DNA from: an uncultured Bacillota bacterium
Lineage (GTDB): Bacteria > Bacillota > Clostridia > Peptostreptococcales > Anaerovoracaceae
Reading direction: 5' to 3'
NCBI GenBank assembly: GCA_902465215.1
Contig: CABQMM010000007.1
Span: forward strand, 1 to 14,038
Length of the DNA: 14,038 nt
Numbering within the stretch: position 1 is the first letter of the stretch; each line of letters opens with the position of its first letter. The notes under the pieces were generated by a model. The model was given only the letters and a program-made list of their open reading frames with translations. It did not search any database and was not told the DNA's origin. A program made the translations under genes and the position numbers. Positions 1 through 6,644 of the stretch are shown in pieces.

Positions 1-971
1 GTCGATTCGAGGCTGACATAGCCGAGCGGGCCCATGTATATTTTGATTGAGCCCAAAAGGTATCCCGCAAAGCATACGATTGCAAACGACAGAATGCTGA
101 AATCCGTTGTCTTCACCTCGCGTATGCCGCCGACTTCACGCGCAGATTCCATCTCCCGGCGGTAGGCCAGTTTCTCCGCCTCCACATCGAAGCGGAAGAT
201 GACGCTGAGGAAGTTTACTGCCAGAATTACGATGATGACACCGAACGGATAGCCGACTGCGGAGCCGATTCCGACCTGCGCGGTCGCTTGATTTATGTAT
301 GCCTGTTTCTGGTCTTTTGAGAGCGACGGAGTGTTTTCAAGGGTAACATCCGCATATTTTTCATCGAGTGCAAGTACCGTCAGGATTGTCTCTTTTTCTT
401 TATCAGGAAGATTTGCGAAGTTATCGGCGTATTCGCTTGCCTGAAGCTCGGATGTCTCGAGTGCGGAGGCAAGCCCCGGAGAGCTTGTCATAGCACCGGT
501 GTAGACGCCGGTAACCGCGTAGGAATTCGTGCCTTTGCAGATTGCTGTGCAGGCATAGGTTGCACCCGCACCGACCAAAGTAATCAAAAGTCCGAGAACA
601 ACGAATTTCGGGCCGTATTTTTTGAGGACGATTGCAAGATCCTTCGATGCCAGAAGGCCGACGGCCGCGACGAAGAAGAAAAGCGCCGCGGTGAAGAAAT
701 ATGAGTTGATGACTTTGCCGCCGTTTCCTTCCATAATCTGTACCGCCGCTTTGAAGCCGGCTGCGGTTTCATCGCCGGCATTGTATAGTTTCTGCGCAAA
801 GCCGTAAACCACGAAGCCGATTGCAAGACCGACGAACATGGCACCCGATGTTCCAAAACTGAATTTGCCGAACTTGATTTTGCCGAACAAAAGTCCGAGC
901 GCAATCGTTACGAACATCAGAGCGAAGGGGTTCAGGGCAATGCCCACAATGTCAAATTTTATAAAATCCAT
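1..971 (-). CDS. AspT/YidE/YbjL-like membrane transporter, N-terminal part (C-terminus outside window)
   Basis: Seen: 323 codons read leftward from an ATG at 971-969, with a consensus AGGAGG (978-983) six bases upstream; the frame is still open at the window edge. The protein is highly hydrophobic, with membrane segments near residues 10-30, 42-60, 90-108, 122-142, 240-258 and 291-308. Residues 155-169 (GVYTGAMTSSPGLAS) followed at about 239-243 by GYPFG match the conserved core of aspartate:alanine-exchanger-type transporters. In that family two hydrophobic halves are usually separated by two RCK/TrkA_C domains. Here only about 30 residues (260-290) connect the first half to the next membrane segment, so these domains appear absent. 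A hydrophilic stretch at about 172-235 interrupts the core motif. The substrate cannot be inferred. The gene is divergent from the plus-strand operon and so probably a separate unit. Confidence 0.75.
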   Translation of the reverse strand, partial: MDFIKFDIVGIALNPFALMFVTIALGLLFGKIKFGKFSFGTSGAMFVGLAIGFVVYGFAQKLYNAGDETAAGFKAAVQIMEGNGGKVINSYFFTAALFFFVAAVGLLASKDLAIVLKKYGPKFVVLGLLITLVGAGATYACTAICKGTNSYAVTGVYTGAMTSSPGLASALETSELQASEYADNFANLPDKEKETILTVLALDEKYADVTLENTPSLSKDQKQAYINQATAQVGIGSAVGYPFGVIIVILAVNFLSVIFRFDVEAEKLAYRREMESAREVGGIREVKTTDFSILSFAIVCFAGYLLGSIKIYMGPLGYVSLES

Positions 972-1004
972 GAACTGCCTCCTAAATATTGAATCAACTC
1001 TTTC

Positions 1005-1013
1005 ATTATAACA
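1005..1013 (-). promoter_or_regulatory. Extended -10 promoter of the AspT-like transporter gene
   Basis: Read on the minus strand, the bases are TGTTATAAT, a perfect TATAAT preceded by the TGn extension. No good -35 hexamer lies 16-18 bases upstream, which fits an extended -10 promoter. The element is about 34 bases before the ATG at 971, leaving a short leader that contains the AGGAGG site. Confidence 0.55.
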
Positions 1014-1056
1014 AATAAAATGGGAAACGGGATAAGATAGACAAAAAAAGAACAAC

Positions 1057-1085
1057 TTGAGAAAAGGCATAAAAAATGGTATGAT
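1057..1085 (+). promoter_or_regulatory. Sigma-A-type promoter driving the nine-gene run
   Basis: TTGAGA (1057-1062) and TATGAT (1080-1085) are separated by exactly 17 bases, a near-consensus vegetative promoter. Transcription would start near 1092, immediately before or within the ribosome binding site AGAGGAGA (1093-1100) that precedes the ATG at 1107. The leader would therefore be very short, with no room for a riboswitch or attenuator. It is the only promoter of this quality that I noticed upstream of the nine co-directional genes. Confidence 0.7.
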
Positions 1086-1106
1086 AGTGGGCAGAGGAGA
1101 TACGAA

Positions 1107-1826
1107 ATGGATTCTCATTTAACGATGATATTGATATGCGTTTTTTTCTTGATTTTAGGAATTTTTCTGGGAAACGGCGCGGTTTATTTTTTTAATAAAA
1201 TGCCGGGGAAATGGCTGGTCGACTACGGACAGGAGCCGGACGAGGAGCTTTTGCATCCGACGCATCAGCGCGTGAAAAGCACTCCGTGGAAATACGTGTT
1301 TACCGGATTTTTTATCGTGGTCGGAATTGTGATGGGAACGGACGACCCGTACTATGCGTTTGCGGCGGTCTTTGCGCTTTGGCTGCTGCTCGAAATGTCA
1401 ATCGCCGATATAAAATATATGATTGTGCCCGACCAGCTGATTCTGTTGCTTTTGGCGTGCGGAATCGGTCTGATTCCGAGAAACGAGGCGGGCGTGACAG
1501 GCTGCCTCATCGGAGCAGCGGCTGGTTTTGCGGTTATCGGGTTGACGGCGCTGCTCGGCAGGCTGATTTATAAGAAGAGCGCAGTCGGCGGAGCGGACAT
1601 CAAGCTGTTTGCATCTCTCGGACTTTTGACGGGTCTTGAGGGAATTGCGTTTATCTTCGTCGTGAGCACCTTTGCGAGCGCAGGACATTTCATCTGGCTT
1701 TTGCTCAGAAAGAAGGCGAAGCGAACCGACCAGAGACCGATGGTGCCGTATATTTCTGCGGCGGCTGCTTTATATATGGTATTTTTTCACAAAATGTTGT
1801 ATAATGGCATTAACCTTTTGCTTTAG
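1107..1826 (+). CDS. Type IV prepilin peptidase-like aspartyl protease (A24 family)
   Basis: A 239-residue integral membrane protein with about six membrane segments. The two catalytic aspartates of the A24 (GXGD) proteases are visible: D101 in ADIKYMIVPDQ and D164 in GGADIKLF (here GGAD, not GXGD). Such enzymes cleave the short leader of type IV prepilin-like proteins on the cytoplasmic side, as in ComC or PilD. Residues 30-60 (NKMPGKWLVDYG and following) sit where larger homologues carry a zinc-binding, cysteine-rich methylase-like loop. No such cysteines are present, so methylase activity is unlikely. The ATG at 1107 is preceded by AGAGGAGA. No pilin, pilus ATPase or competence gene lies nearby, so its substrates must be encoded elsewhere. 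The truA gene begins eight bases after the stop. Confidence 0.85.
   Translation: MDSHLTMILICVFFLILGIFLGNGAVYFFNKMPGKWLVDYGQEPDEELLHPTHQRVKSTPWKYVFTGFFIVVGIVMGTDDPYYAFAAVFALWLLLEMSIADIKYMIVPDQLILLLLACGIGLIPRNEAGVTGCLIGAAAGFAVIGLTALLGRLIYKKSAVGGADIKLFASLGLLTGLEGIAFIFVVSTFASAGHFIWLLLRKKAKRTDQRPMVPYISAAAALYMVFFHKMLYNGINLLL
1800..1805 (+). promoter_or_regulatory. Possible internal -10 element ahead of truA
   Basis: A perfect TATAAT lies inside the 3' end of the prepilin peptidase gene, about 30 bases before the truA start. The best -35 at 17-base spacing (1777-1782, TGGTAT) is poor and there is no TGn extension, so this may be coincidental. If real it would let truA and the downstream genes be transcribed without the peptidase gene. 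Confidence 0.25.
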
Positions 1827-1834
1827 GGGATGGA

Positions 1835-2626
1835 ATGGAACGAAATATTTTGCTGACAATCGAATACGACGGAAGCGGCTTCAGCGGATGGCAGAAACAG
1901 CCTGAGGCGCGAACCGTGCAGGGCGAGCTGGAACGGGTGCTGTCGAAGGTCTGCAGCTGCAAGATTTCGCTGAATGGGACAAGCCGCACGGATGCGGGTG
2001 TTCATGCGCTGGGCCAGAGAGCTTCTTTTAAAGGCGAGTTCGGGATTCCCACCGATAAAATCATGCTTGCGGCGAACAACCTTTTAGTGGGCGGACAAAA
2101 TTCGCAAAAAGGCGTCGGAGATGTTCGGATTACAGAGGTTTGCGAGAAGCCGGCAGAGTTTCACGCGCGTTTTGATTCGAAGGGAAAGACCTATCGCTAT
2201 ATCATTCGGAACGCTCCCGAAGTCGATATTTTTCAGCGGAATTACTGCTATCAGATAAAAAAGCCGCTGGATACTGCGAAAATGCAGGAGGCGGCGAAGG
2301 CTATCGTCGGTACGCACGATTTCAGCTGTTTTCAGTCGGCGGGCGGCAACGAACGGCTGACAACGATCCGGACAATTCACAGTCTCAACATATATGAAGA
2401 GGGAAAACAGGTTATAATAGAGGTGACAGGCGACGGATTTCTGTATAATATGGTGCGGATTATCGTCGGCACGCTTGTGGAAATCGGGCTGGGGAAAAAA
2501 CAGCCGGAGGACGCCGCAAAGATAATTGAAAGCGGGGACAGGCGTAATGCGGGGCATACGGCTCCGGCGGAGGGTCTGTACTTAGTCGAAATATATTACG
2601 AAGAGGAAGAACTGAAGAAAAAATAG
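1835..2626 (+). CDS. truA: tRNA pseudouridine(38-40) synthase TruA
   Basis: 263 residues, the usual TruA size. The enzyme isomerises uridines 38, 39 and 40 in the anticodon stem-loop of many tRNAs to pseudouridine. The catalytic motif RTDAGVHA is at 51-58, with nucleophile D53. The N-terminal [10 protein letters not shown] (11-20), the KTYRY segment with the conserved tyrosine near 120, the [10 protein letters not shown] block (161-170), the [10 protein letters not shown] block (199-208) and the terminal [11 protein letters not shown] (240-250) are all family hallmarks. A short insertion at about 86-96 ([11 protein letters not shown]) replaces the usual 'LP.DI' segment; I cannot say whether it affects activity. 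The ATG at 1835 follows an AGGGGA site that begins at the upstream stop codon, suggesting coupling to the prepilin peptidase gene. The deaminase gene follows after 19 bases. Confidence 0.96.
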   Translation: MERNILLTIEYDGSGFSGWQKQPEARTVQGELERVLSKVCSCKISLNGTSRTDAGVHALGQRASFKGEFGIPTDKIMLAANNLLVGGQNSQKGVGDVRITEVCEKPAEFHARFDSKGKTYRYIIRNAPEVDIFQRNYCYQIKKPLDTAKMQEAAKAIVGTHDFSCFQSAGGNERLTTIRTIHSLNIYEEGKQVIIEVTGDGFLYNMVRIIVGTLVEIGLGKKQPEDAAKIIESGDRRNAGHTAPAEGLYLVEIYYEEEELKKK

Positions 2627-2645
2627 AAAACAAAGGAGAAACGCA

Positions 2646-3104
2646 ATGAAAAGACCGAGCTGGGATGAATATTTCATGGAAATGGCGGAACTGACGGCGA
2701 AGCGCTCGACCTGCATGAGAAGAAATGTGGGCGCGGTTATCGTAAAGGATAAACACGCGATTGCGACCGGATACAACGGAGCGCCGAGAGGAATCAAGCA
2801 CTGCGAGGAACGCGGCGGCTGCCTGAGACAGAAGATGGGCATACCGTCGGGTCAAAGACATGAACTCTGCATGGCACTCCATGCAGAGCAGAACGCAATC
2901 ATTCAGGCGGCTTCGATGGGGCACGCGATTGAAGGCGGAACGATTTACATAACACATCAGCCTTGCGGGATCTGTGCCAAGATGATTGTCAATGCCGGGA
3001 TTAAAAGAATTGTCGTGCGGGAAGGTTATCCGGACGAGCTGGCGGTAGAAATTCTCAATGAAGCGGGTCTTGTGGTCGAGAAACTGGAAAAAAGCGAAGA
3101 ATAA
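2646..3104 (+). CDS. comEB: Deoxycytidylate (dCMP) deaminase, ComEB-like
   Basis: 152 residues of the zinc-dependent cytidine/deoxycytidylate deaminase fold. The enzyme hydrolyses dCMP to dUMP, the substrate of thymidylate synthase. Zinc ligands and the proton-shuttling glutamate are visible as HAE (H79, E81) and PCGIC (C107, C110). RRNVGAVIV (25-33) and the GYNGAPRG loop (42-49) are typical of dCMP deaminases as opposed to cytidine or tRNA-adenosine deaminases. The start ATG at 2646 has a clear AAAGGAGA site a few bases upstream. Next to it is a TagO/WecA-type gene, an order common in Bacillota. The symbol reflects homology to the B. subtilis protein; no competence role is implied. Confidence 0.9.
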   Translation: MKRPSWDEYFMEMAELTAKRSTCMRRNVGAVIVKDKHAIATGYNGAPRGIKHCEERGGCLRQKMGIPSGQRHELCMALHAEQNAIIQAASMGHAIEGGTIYITHQPCGICAKMIVNAGIKRIVVREGYPDELAVEILNEAGLVVEKLEKSEE

Positions 3105-3129
3105 TGGCAGATAGGGAGACAATAAATAT

Positions 3130-4221
3130 ATGTATAGTACACTTTGGATGACTTTTTTACTTGCCTTCGTGCTGGCACTTGTGATGACGCCTGTGGCAAT
3201 CAAGCTGGCTCCGAAAATCGGCGCGATGGATGTACCTAAGGATACAAGACGAATGCATACGAAAGCCATGCCGCGTTTCGGGGGACTGGCGATTTTTGCG
3301 GGGACCACGATTTCAACGGCAGTATTCCTGCTGCAGCTTGACAACCGCATCGTCGGGATTTTGGTCGGAGGCATTTTGATCTATATTTTGGGAATTATCG
3401 ATGATCTGAAGAACCTGCCTGCCAAGGTCAAGTTTTTCGGGCAGACGGTAATCGCCGTAATTATGTATATGTACGGCCTTAGAATCGAATTTATCCGAAA
3501 CTTTTTCGGAGATGGGAAAAGCGAGCTTGGAGCGGTGGTCTGCTTCATCATTACGATTATCTGGATTGTGGGAATTACGAACACGGTCAATCTGATTGAC
3601 GGACTGGACGGACTGGCTGCCGGAACCTCGGCAATCGCCTCGCTTTGCATTGCCTATGTGGCATATATTCACGGGATGTATCTGGCATCGGGCGCGATGT
3701 TGGCGTTGGCGGGAGGTGCACTCGGATTCCTGCCGTATAATTTTTATCCCGCAAAGATTTTCATGGGTGACGGAGGTTCGCTGTATTTAGGCTTCATGCT
3801 GTCGACGATGTCGATTTTGGGGCCGGTGAAGAGCGCGACGGTGGTGGCGGTGATTATCCCGGTGCTGGTACTGGGAGTACCGATTTTCGACACAGCATTT
3901 GCGATTTTCCGCCGTCTTATCAACAAACGGCCGATTATGGAGGCGGATAAAGGACATCTGCACCACAGACTGATGAGACTGGGCTACGGACAGCGAAGAG
4001 CAACGCTGATGCTTTACGGCGTGAGCGGCATTATGGGAATCGCTGCAGTAACTTTCAGCCGCGATTTATTTGTAGAGACTGCAGGGCTGTTTGCGATTGC
4101 GTTGATGCTGATTTACATTTTCCTGACGGACGCAAATCACATTATGCCGCAAATCAAGAATAACCCGCAGGACATGGGAAAGACAGAAGAAAAGGAGCAA
4201 AAAGAACATGACGAAAACTAA
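3130..4221 (+). CDS. tagO: Undecaprenyl-phosphate GlcNAc-1-phosphate transferase (TagO/WecA/MraY superfamily)
   Basis: 363 residues with about ten to eleven membrane segments. The family transfers a sugar-1-phosphate from a UDP-sugar to undecaprenyl phosphate on the cytoplasmic face, the first step in teichoic acid or other wall polysaccharide synthesis. Diagnostic motifs are present in order: the Asp pair in GIIDDLKNL (D91, D92), NLIDGLDGLA (154-163), FMGDGGS (211-217), PIFDT (251-255) and the histidine loop GHLHHRL (275-281). The last motif favours the WecA/TagO branch over MraY, but the exact sugar is not proven. After the last membrane segment a charged tail (about 335-363) extends into the cytoplasm. 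The ATG at 3130 is preceded by AGGGAGA about ten bases upstream. The gene's end overlaps the next gene by 14 bases, suggesting translational coupling. Confidence 0.9.
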   Translation: MYSTLWMTFLLAFVLALVMTPVAIKLAPKIGAMDVPKDTRRMHTKAMPRFGGLAIFAGTTISTAVFLLQLDNRIVGILVGGILIYILGIIDDLKNLPAKVKFFGQTVIAVIMYMYGLRIEFIRNFFGDGKSELGAVVCFIITIIWIVGITNTVNLIDGLDGLAAGTSAIASLCIAYVAYIHGMYLASGAMLALAGGALGFLPYNFYPAKIFMGDGGSLYLGFMLSTMSILGPVKSATVVAVIIPVLVLGVPIFDTAFAIFRRLINKRPIMEADKGHLHHRLMRLGYGQRRATLMLYGVSGIMGIAAVTFSRDLFVETAGLFAIALMLIYIFLTDANHIMPQIKNNPQDMGKTEEKEQKEHDEN

Positions 4222-5215
4222 CAAGAAATTTTTATCGCTTTTATTGATATTGGTGCTGGCGTTTACGCTGATGACGGGATGCGCATCGGATGAAGGACAG
4301 GATGCCGATGTGCCGCAGACCGTGAGTGCGGTTGTAAATGTTGCTGCGCTGAACGGACCGACCGGGATGGGTATGGTAAAGCTGATGGATATGACGGATA
4401 AGTATGCGATTACGACTTATCAGGCGCCGACGGACATTGCACCGAAGCTGATCAGCGGTGAAGTCGATGTGGCGGCGCTTCCGTCCAACATGGCAGCGGT
4501 TTTATACAATAAGACGGAAGGTCAGATTGTGGCGGTAAGCCCGATTGCTCTTGGCGTTTTATATATCCTCGGAAATAATGCAGATGTGAGCGAGCCGAAG
4601 GATCTCGCAGGCAAGACGATTTATGCAAGCGGACAGGGTGGAACGCCGGAATATGTGCTGCAGAAGGTACTGGAAAATGCTGGTCTTGCGATTGATAAAG
4701 ATGTAAATGTGCAGTGGCTTGCAAACCATGCGGATGTCAATCAGAAGCTGCTCAGCGAAGACGGCGCGATTGCAATGATTCCGGAGCCGTTTGTATCGAC
4801 AGCGCTTGCTGCTGGAAACGAAAATGTCAGCCAGCTTTTTGATTTGAACGAGCTGTGGACGGAAGCAACCGGACAGGCGCTTCCGATGGGAGTTTTGGTT
4901 GCCCGCAAAGCATTTATCGAAGAACGCGAAGACGACCTGAAGGTTCTGCTTAACGACTATGCGGATTCTGTGGAATTCGTGAACGGATCCGTGGATGAGG
5001 CGGCGAAGCTGATTGTGGAAAAGGGCTTCCTCGGTAAAGAAGAAATCGCAAAGACTGCAATTCCGAAATGCAGAATCGTTCTTTATGCAGGGGACGACGC
5101 AAAGGAAGGTGCTGAAATTTTAAAGACCTTTAATGAAACTTTATTTGATATGGAGCCTGCTTCGGTAGGCGGAAAATTGCCGAATGAAGATTTATACTAC
5201 GGACAGACCGAATAA
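4208..5215 (+). CDS. ABC transporter substrate-binding lipoprotein (SsuA/NMT1-like)
   Basis: 335 residues. Residues 1-24 form a lipoprotein signal peptide (basic MTKTNKK, hydrophobic core, then LMTGC with acylated C25), so the protein should be tethered outside the membrane. The mature part has the layout of periplasmic-binding fold proteins of the nitrate/sulfonate/thiamine-precursor group: VAALNGPTGMGM near 46-57, APKLISGEVDVAALPSNMA near 78-96, DLAGKTIYASGQGGTPEYVL near 138-157, and a C-terminal SVGGKLPNEDLYY. The ligand cannot be read from sequence. The start ATG at 4208 lies inside the 3' end of the tagO-like gene and has AAAGGAG 10-15 bases upstream. The permease/ATPase fusion overlaps its end by 32 bases, so binding protein and translocator form one import system. 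Confidence 0.9.
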   Translation: MTKTNKKFLSLLLILVLAFTLMTGCASDEGQDADVPQTVSAVVNVAALNGPTGMGMVKLMDMTDKYAITTYQAPTDIAPKLISGEVDVAALPSNMAAVLYNKTEGQIVAVSPIALGVLYILGNNADVSEPKDLAGKTIYASGQGGTPEYVLQKVLENAGLAIDKDVNVQWLANHADVNQKLLSEDGAIAMIPEPFVSTALAAGNENVSQLFDLNELWTEATGQALPMGVLVARKAFIEEREDDLKVLLNDYADSVEFVNGSVDEAAKLIVEKGFLGKEEIAKTAIPKCRIVLYAGDDAKEGAEILKTFNETLFDMEPASVGGKLPNEDLYYGQTE

Positions 5216-6644
5216 TCGGGCAGAAGAAGGACAAAAGAATATAAGAAAAACAAAAGAAAACAAGCAAGGCAGAGGATTTTTGGTCTGCCTTGCTTGGCTT
5301 GTTCTTTGGCAGATTCTTAGTATGGCAGTGGGGAGCGACCTTTTGCTTCCGGGTCCGTATCAGACGCTGCGAGCGCTAGGAAATCTGGTGCAGACACCGA
5401 AGTTCTATCTGGATACGATGTGGACGCTGCTGCGGTGCGCTGCGGCGATGGGATTATCGCTGCTCATAGGCGCTGCTGCCGCATGGTGCTCCTATCGTAA
5501 AAAGGCGATTCGGACCTTTTTAAGCCTTCCGGTCAGCTTTTTTAAGTCGGTTCCGGTGATGGCGGTGATTATCTATGTGATTTTGCTGGCAGCTTCGGAT
5601 TGGGTGGCGGTCATCGTCTGCTTCATCATGTGCTTTCCGATTGTGTATACAAACCTGCTTTCCGGTCTGGATGCGGTAAGCGCAGAATATTTGGAGCTTG
5701 CCGCCGTTTATGAATTGACGAAGGCGCAAAGCCTGCGCCTGATTTACATTCCTTCGGTCAGAGCAAATTTCAATGCGGCACTGCGGCTGACCTGCGGTCT
5801 GAGCTGGAAGGCTGTAATTGCGGCAGAAGTGCTGTCGATTCCGCATTTTTCACTCGGCTATGAAATGTTGAATGCAAAATATTATCTGGAGACGGCAAAC
5901 CTGTTTGCATACATTGCAGTGATTGTGTCACTAAGTATTTTGTTTGAAAAGGCAGTGTGCAGGCTGTTTGTGAAGGAAACGGAAAGTGCAGGGCTGCATC
6001 TGAAGCTGAGCGGGAAGAAGCGGGAGTCTATGCCGCCGCCTGCAATTGAGCTTTCAGGGATATGCAAGAATTTTGGTGACAGATCGGTATTAGATGATGT
6101 GAAGCTTGCGCTTCCTGCGGGCAGCGTTACTGCGCTTTCCGGGCCTTCAGGACGCGGGAAGACTACGCTGGCAAGGCTGATTTTAGGATTGGAGCAGGCG
6201 GATGTGGGAACGATTACGGTCGAAAGCGCGAAGGGAGAGAAAGCTGCGGAAGCGGAGGCGGCAGTTCTTTTTCAGGAGGACCGTCTTTTGCCGTGGCTGA
6301 ATGTTTACGACAATATGGCATTCAGCCGAATCAATGACGCAGGAGAAGAGCTGGATAAGGAAGTCAGAGAGACTGCAGCAGCACTGGAACTGACGGGGGC
6401 TCTGAACCTGATGCCGTCTCAGCTTTCGGGTGGCATGAAGCACCGCACGGCGCTGGGAAGAACTTTTTTGGCAGAAGCAAATCTTTTGATTTTAGACGAG
6501 CCGTTCCGCGGGCTTGATGAGGAGTTAAAGAACCGAATTATCGAAAGACTGTGGAAAAAAACCACCGAAGGCAAGACGGTTCTTTTGATTTCGCATAATG
6601 CGGAGGATTGCAAAAAATTATCGGAGAGGATTGTTTCGATATGA
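5184..6644 (+). CDS. ABC importer: permease fused to ATPase (SsuC-SsuB-like, one polypeptide)
   Basis: 486 residues combining two usually separate subunits. Residues about 30-265 form a SsuC/TauC-type permease with five to six membrane segments and an EAA coupling loop at about 168-190 (ELAAVYELTKAQ...). Residues about 287-486 are a complete ABC ATPase: Walker A GPSGRGKTT (320-328), Q-loop Q364, signature LSGGM (414-418), Walker B LLILDEP (434-440, catalytic E439), D-loop GLD (443-445) and switch H471. The joint at about 266-286 is a short hydrophilic linker, and the frame is continuous across it. Two copies would make a full transporter with the lipoprotein encoded just upstream. The start is uncertain: ATG 5184 gives a long, basic, poorly conserved-looking N-terminus, and a TTG at 5280 is an in-frame alternative lying inside a hairpin loop. 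The stop overlaps the next ATG as ATGA. Confidence 0.9.
   Translation: MKIYTTDRPNNRAEEGQKNIRKTKENKQGRGFLVCLAWLVLWQILSMAVGSDLLLPGPYQTLRALGNLVQTPKFYLDTMWTLLRCAAAMGLSLLIGAAAAWCSYRKKAIRTFLSLPVSFFKSVPVMAVIIYVILLAASDWVAVIVCFIMCFPIVYTNLLSGLDAVSAEYLELAAVYELTKAQSLRLIYIPSVRANFNAALRLTCGLSWKAVIAAEVLSIPHFSLGYEMLNAKYYLETANLFAYIAVIVSLSILFEKAVCRLFVKETESAGLHLKLSGKKRESMPPPAIELSGICKNFGDRSVLDDVKLALPAGSVTALSGPSGRGKTTLARLILGLEQADVGTITVESAKGEKAAEAEAAVLFQEDRLLPWLNVYDNMAFSRINDAGEELDKEVRETAAALELTGALNLMPSQLSGGMKHRTALGRTFLAEANLLILDEPFRGLDEELKNRIIERLWKKTTEGKTVLLISHNAEDCKKLSERIVSI
5261..5296 (+). promoter_or_regulatory. Perfect 13-bp hairpin at the binding-protein/permease junction
   Basis: CAAGCAAGGCAGA (5261-5273) and TCTGCCTTGCTTG (5284-5296) are exact reverse complements around a 10-base loop, GGATTTTTGG. 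The hairpin begins 45 bases after the binding-protein stop codon and lies within the first codons of the fusion gene (residues about 27-38). No U-tract follows, so it is not an intrinsic terminator. Known operons encoding binding-protein transporters often have a stem-loop after the binding-protein gene that stabilises that part of the mRNA and raises its yield over the membrane components. I infer a similar role here, or control of a downstream TTG start at 5280 within the loop. Confidence 0.6.

Noticed and set aside
2412..2450. Two TATAAT-like hexamers inside truA
   Set aside because: They fall within conserved coding sequence, lack a matching -35, and are far from any start codon.
2460..3374. 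Long open frame (about 300 codons) on the minus strand
   Set aside because: It lies antisense across truA, the dCMP deaminase and the tagO-like gene, all with clear family motifs; its composition is typical of an antisense shadow.
5261..5296. Reading the 13-bp hairpin as an intrinsic terminator
   Set aside because: There is no T-run after the 3' arm and it lies within an open coding frame.
6608..6640. Upstream TTG start for the first YhgE/Pip gene
   Set aside because: It would add 11 non-conserved residues inside the upstream ATPase gene; ATG 6641 has an ATGA overlap and a good ribosome binding site.
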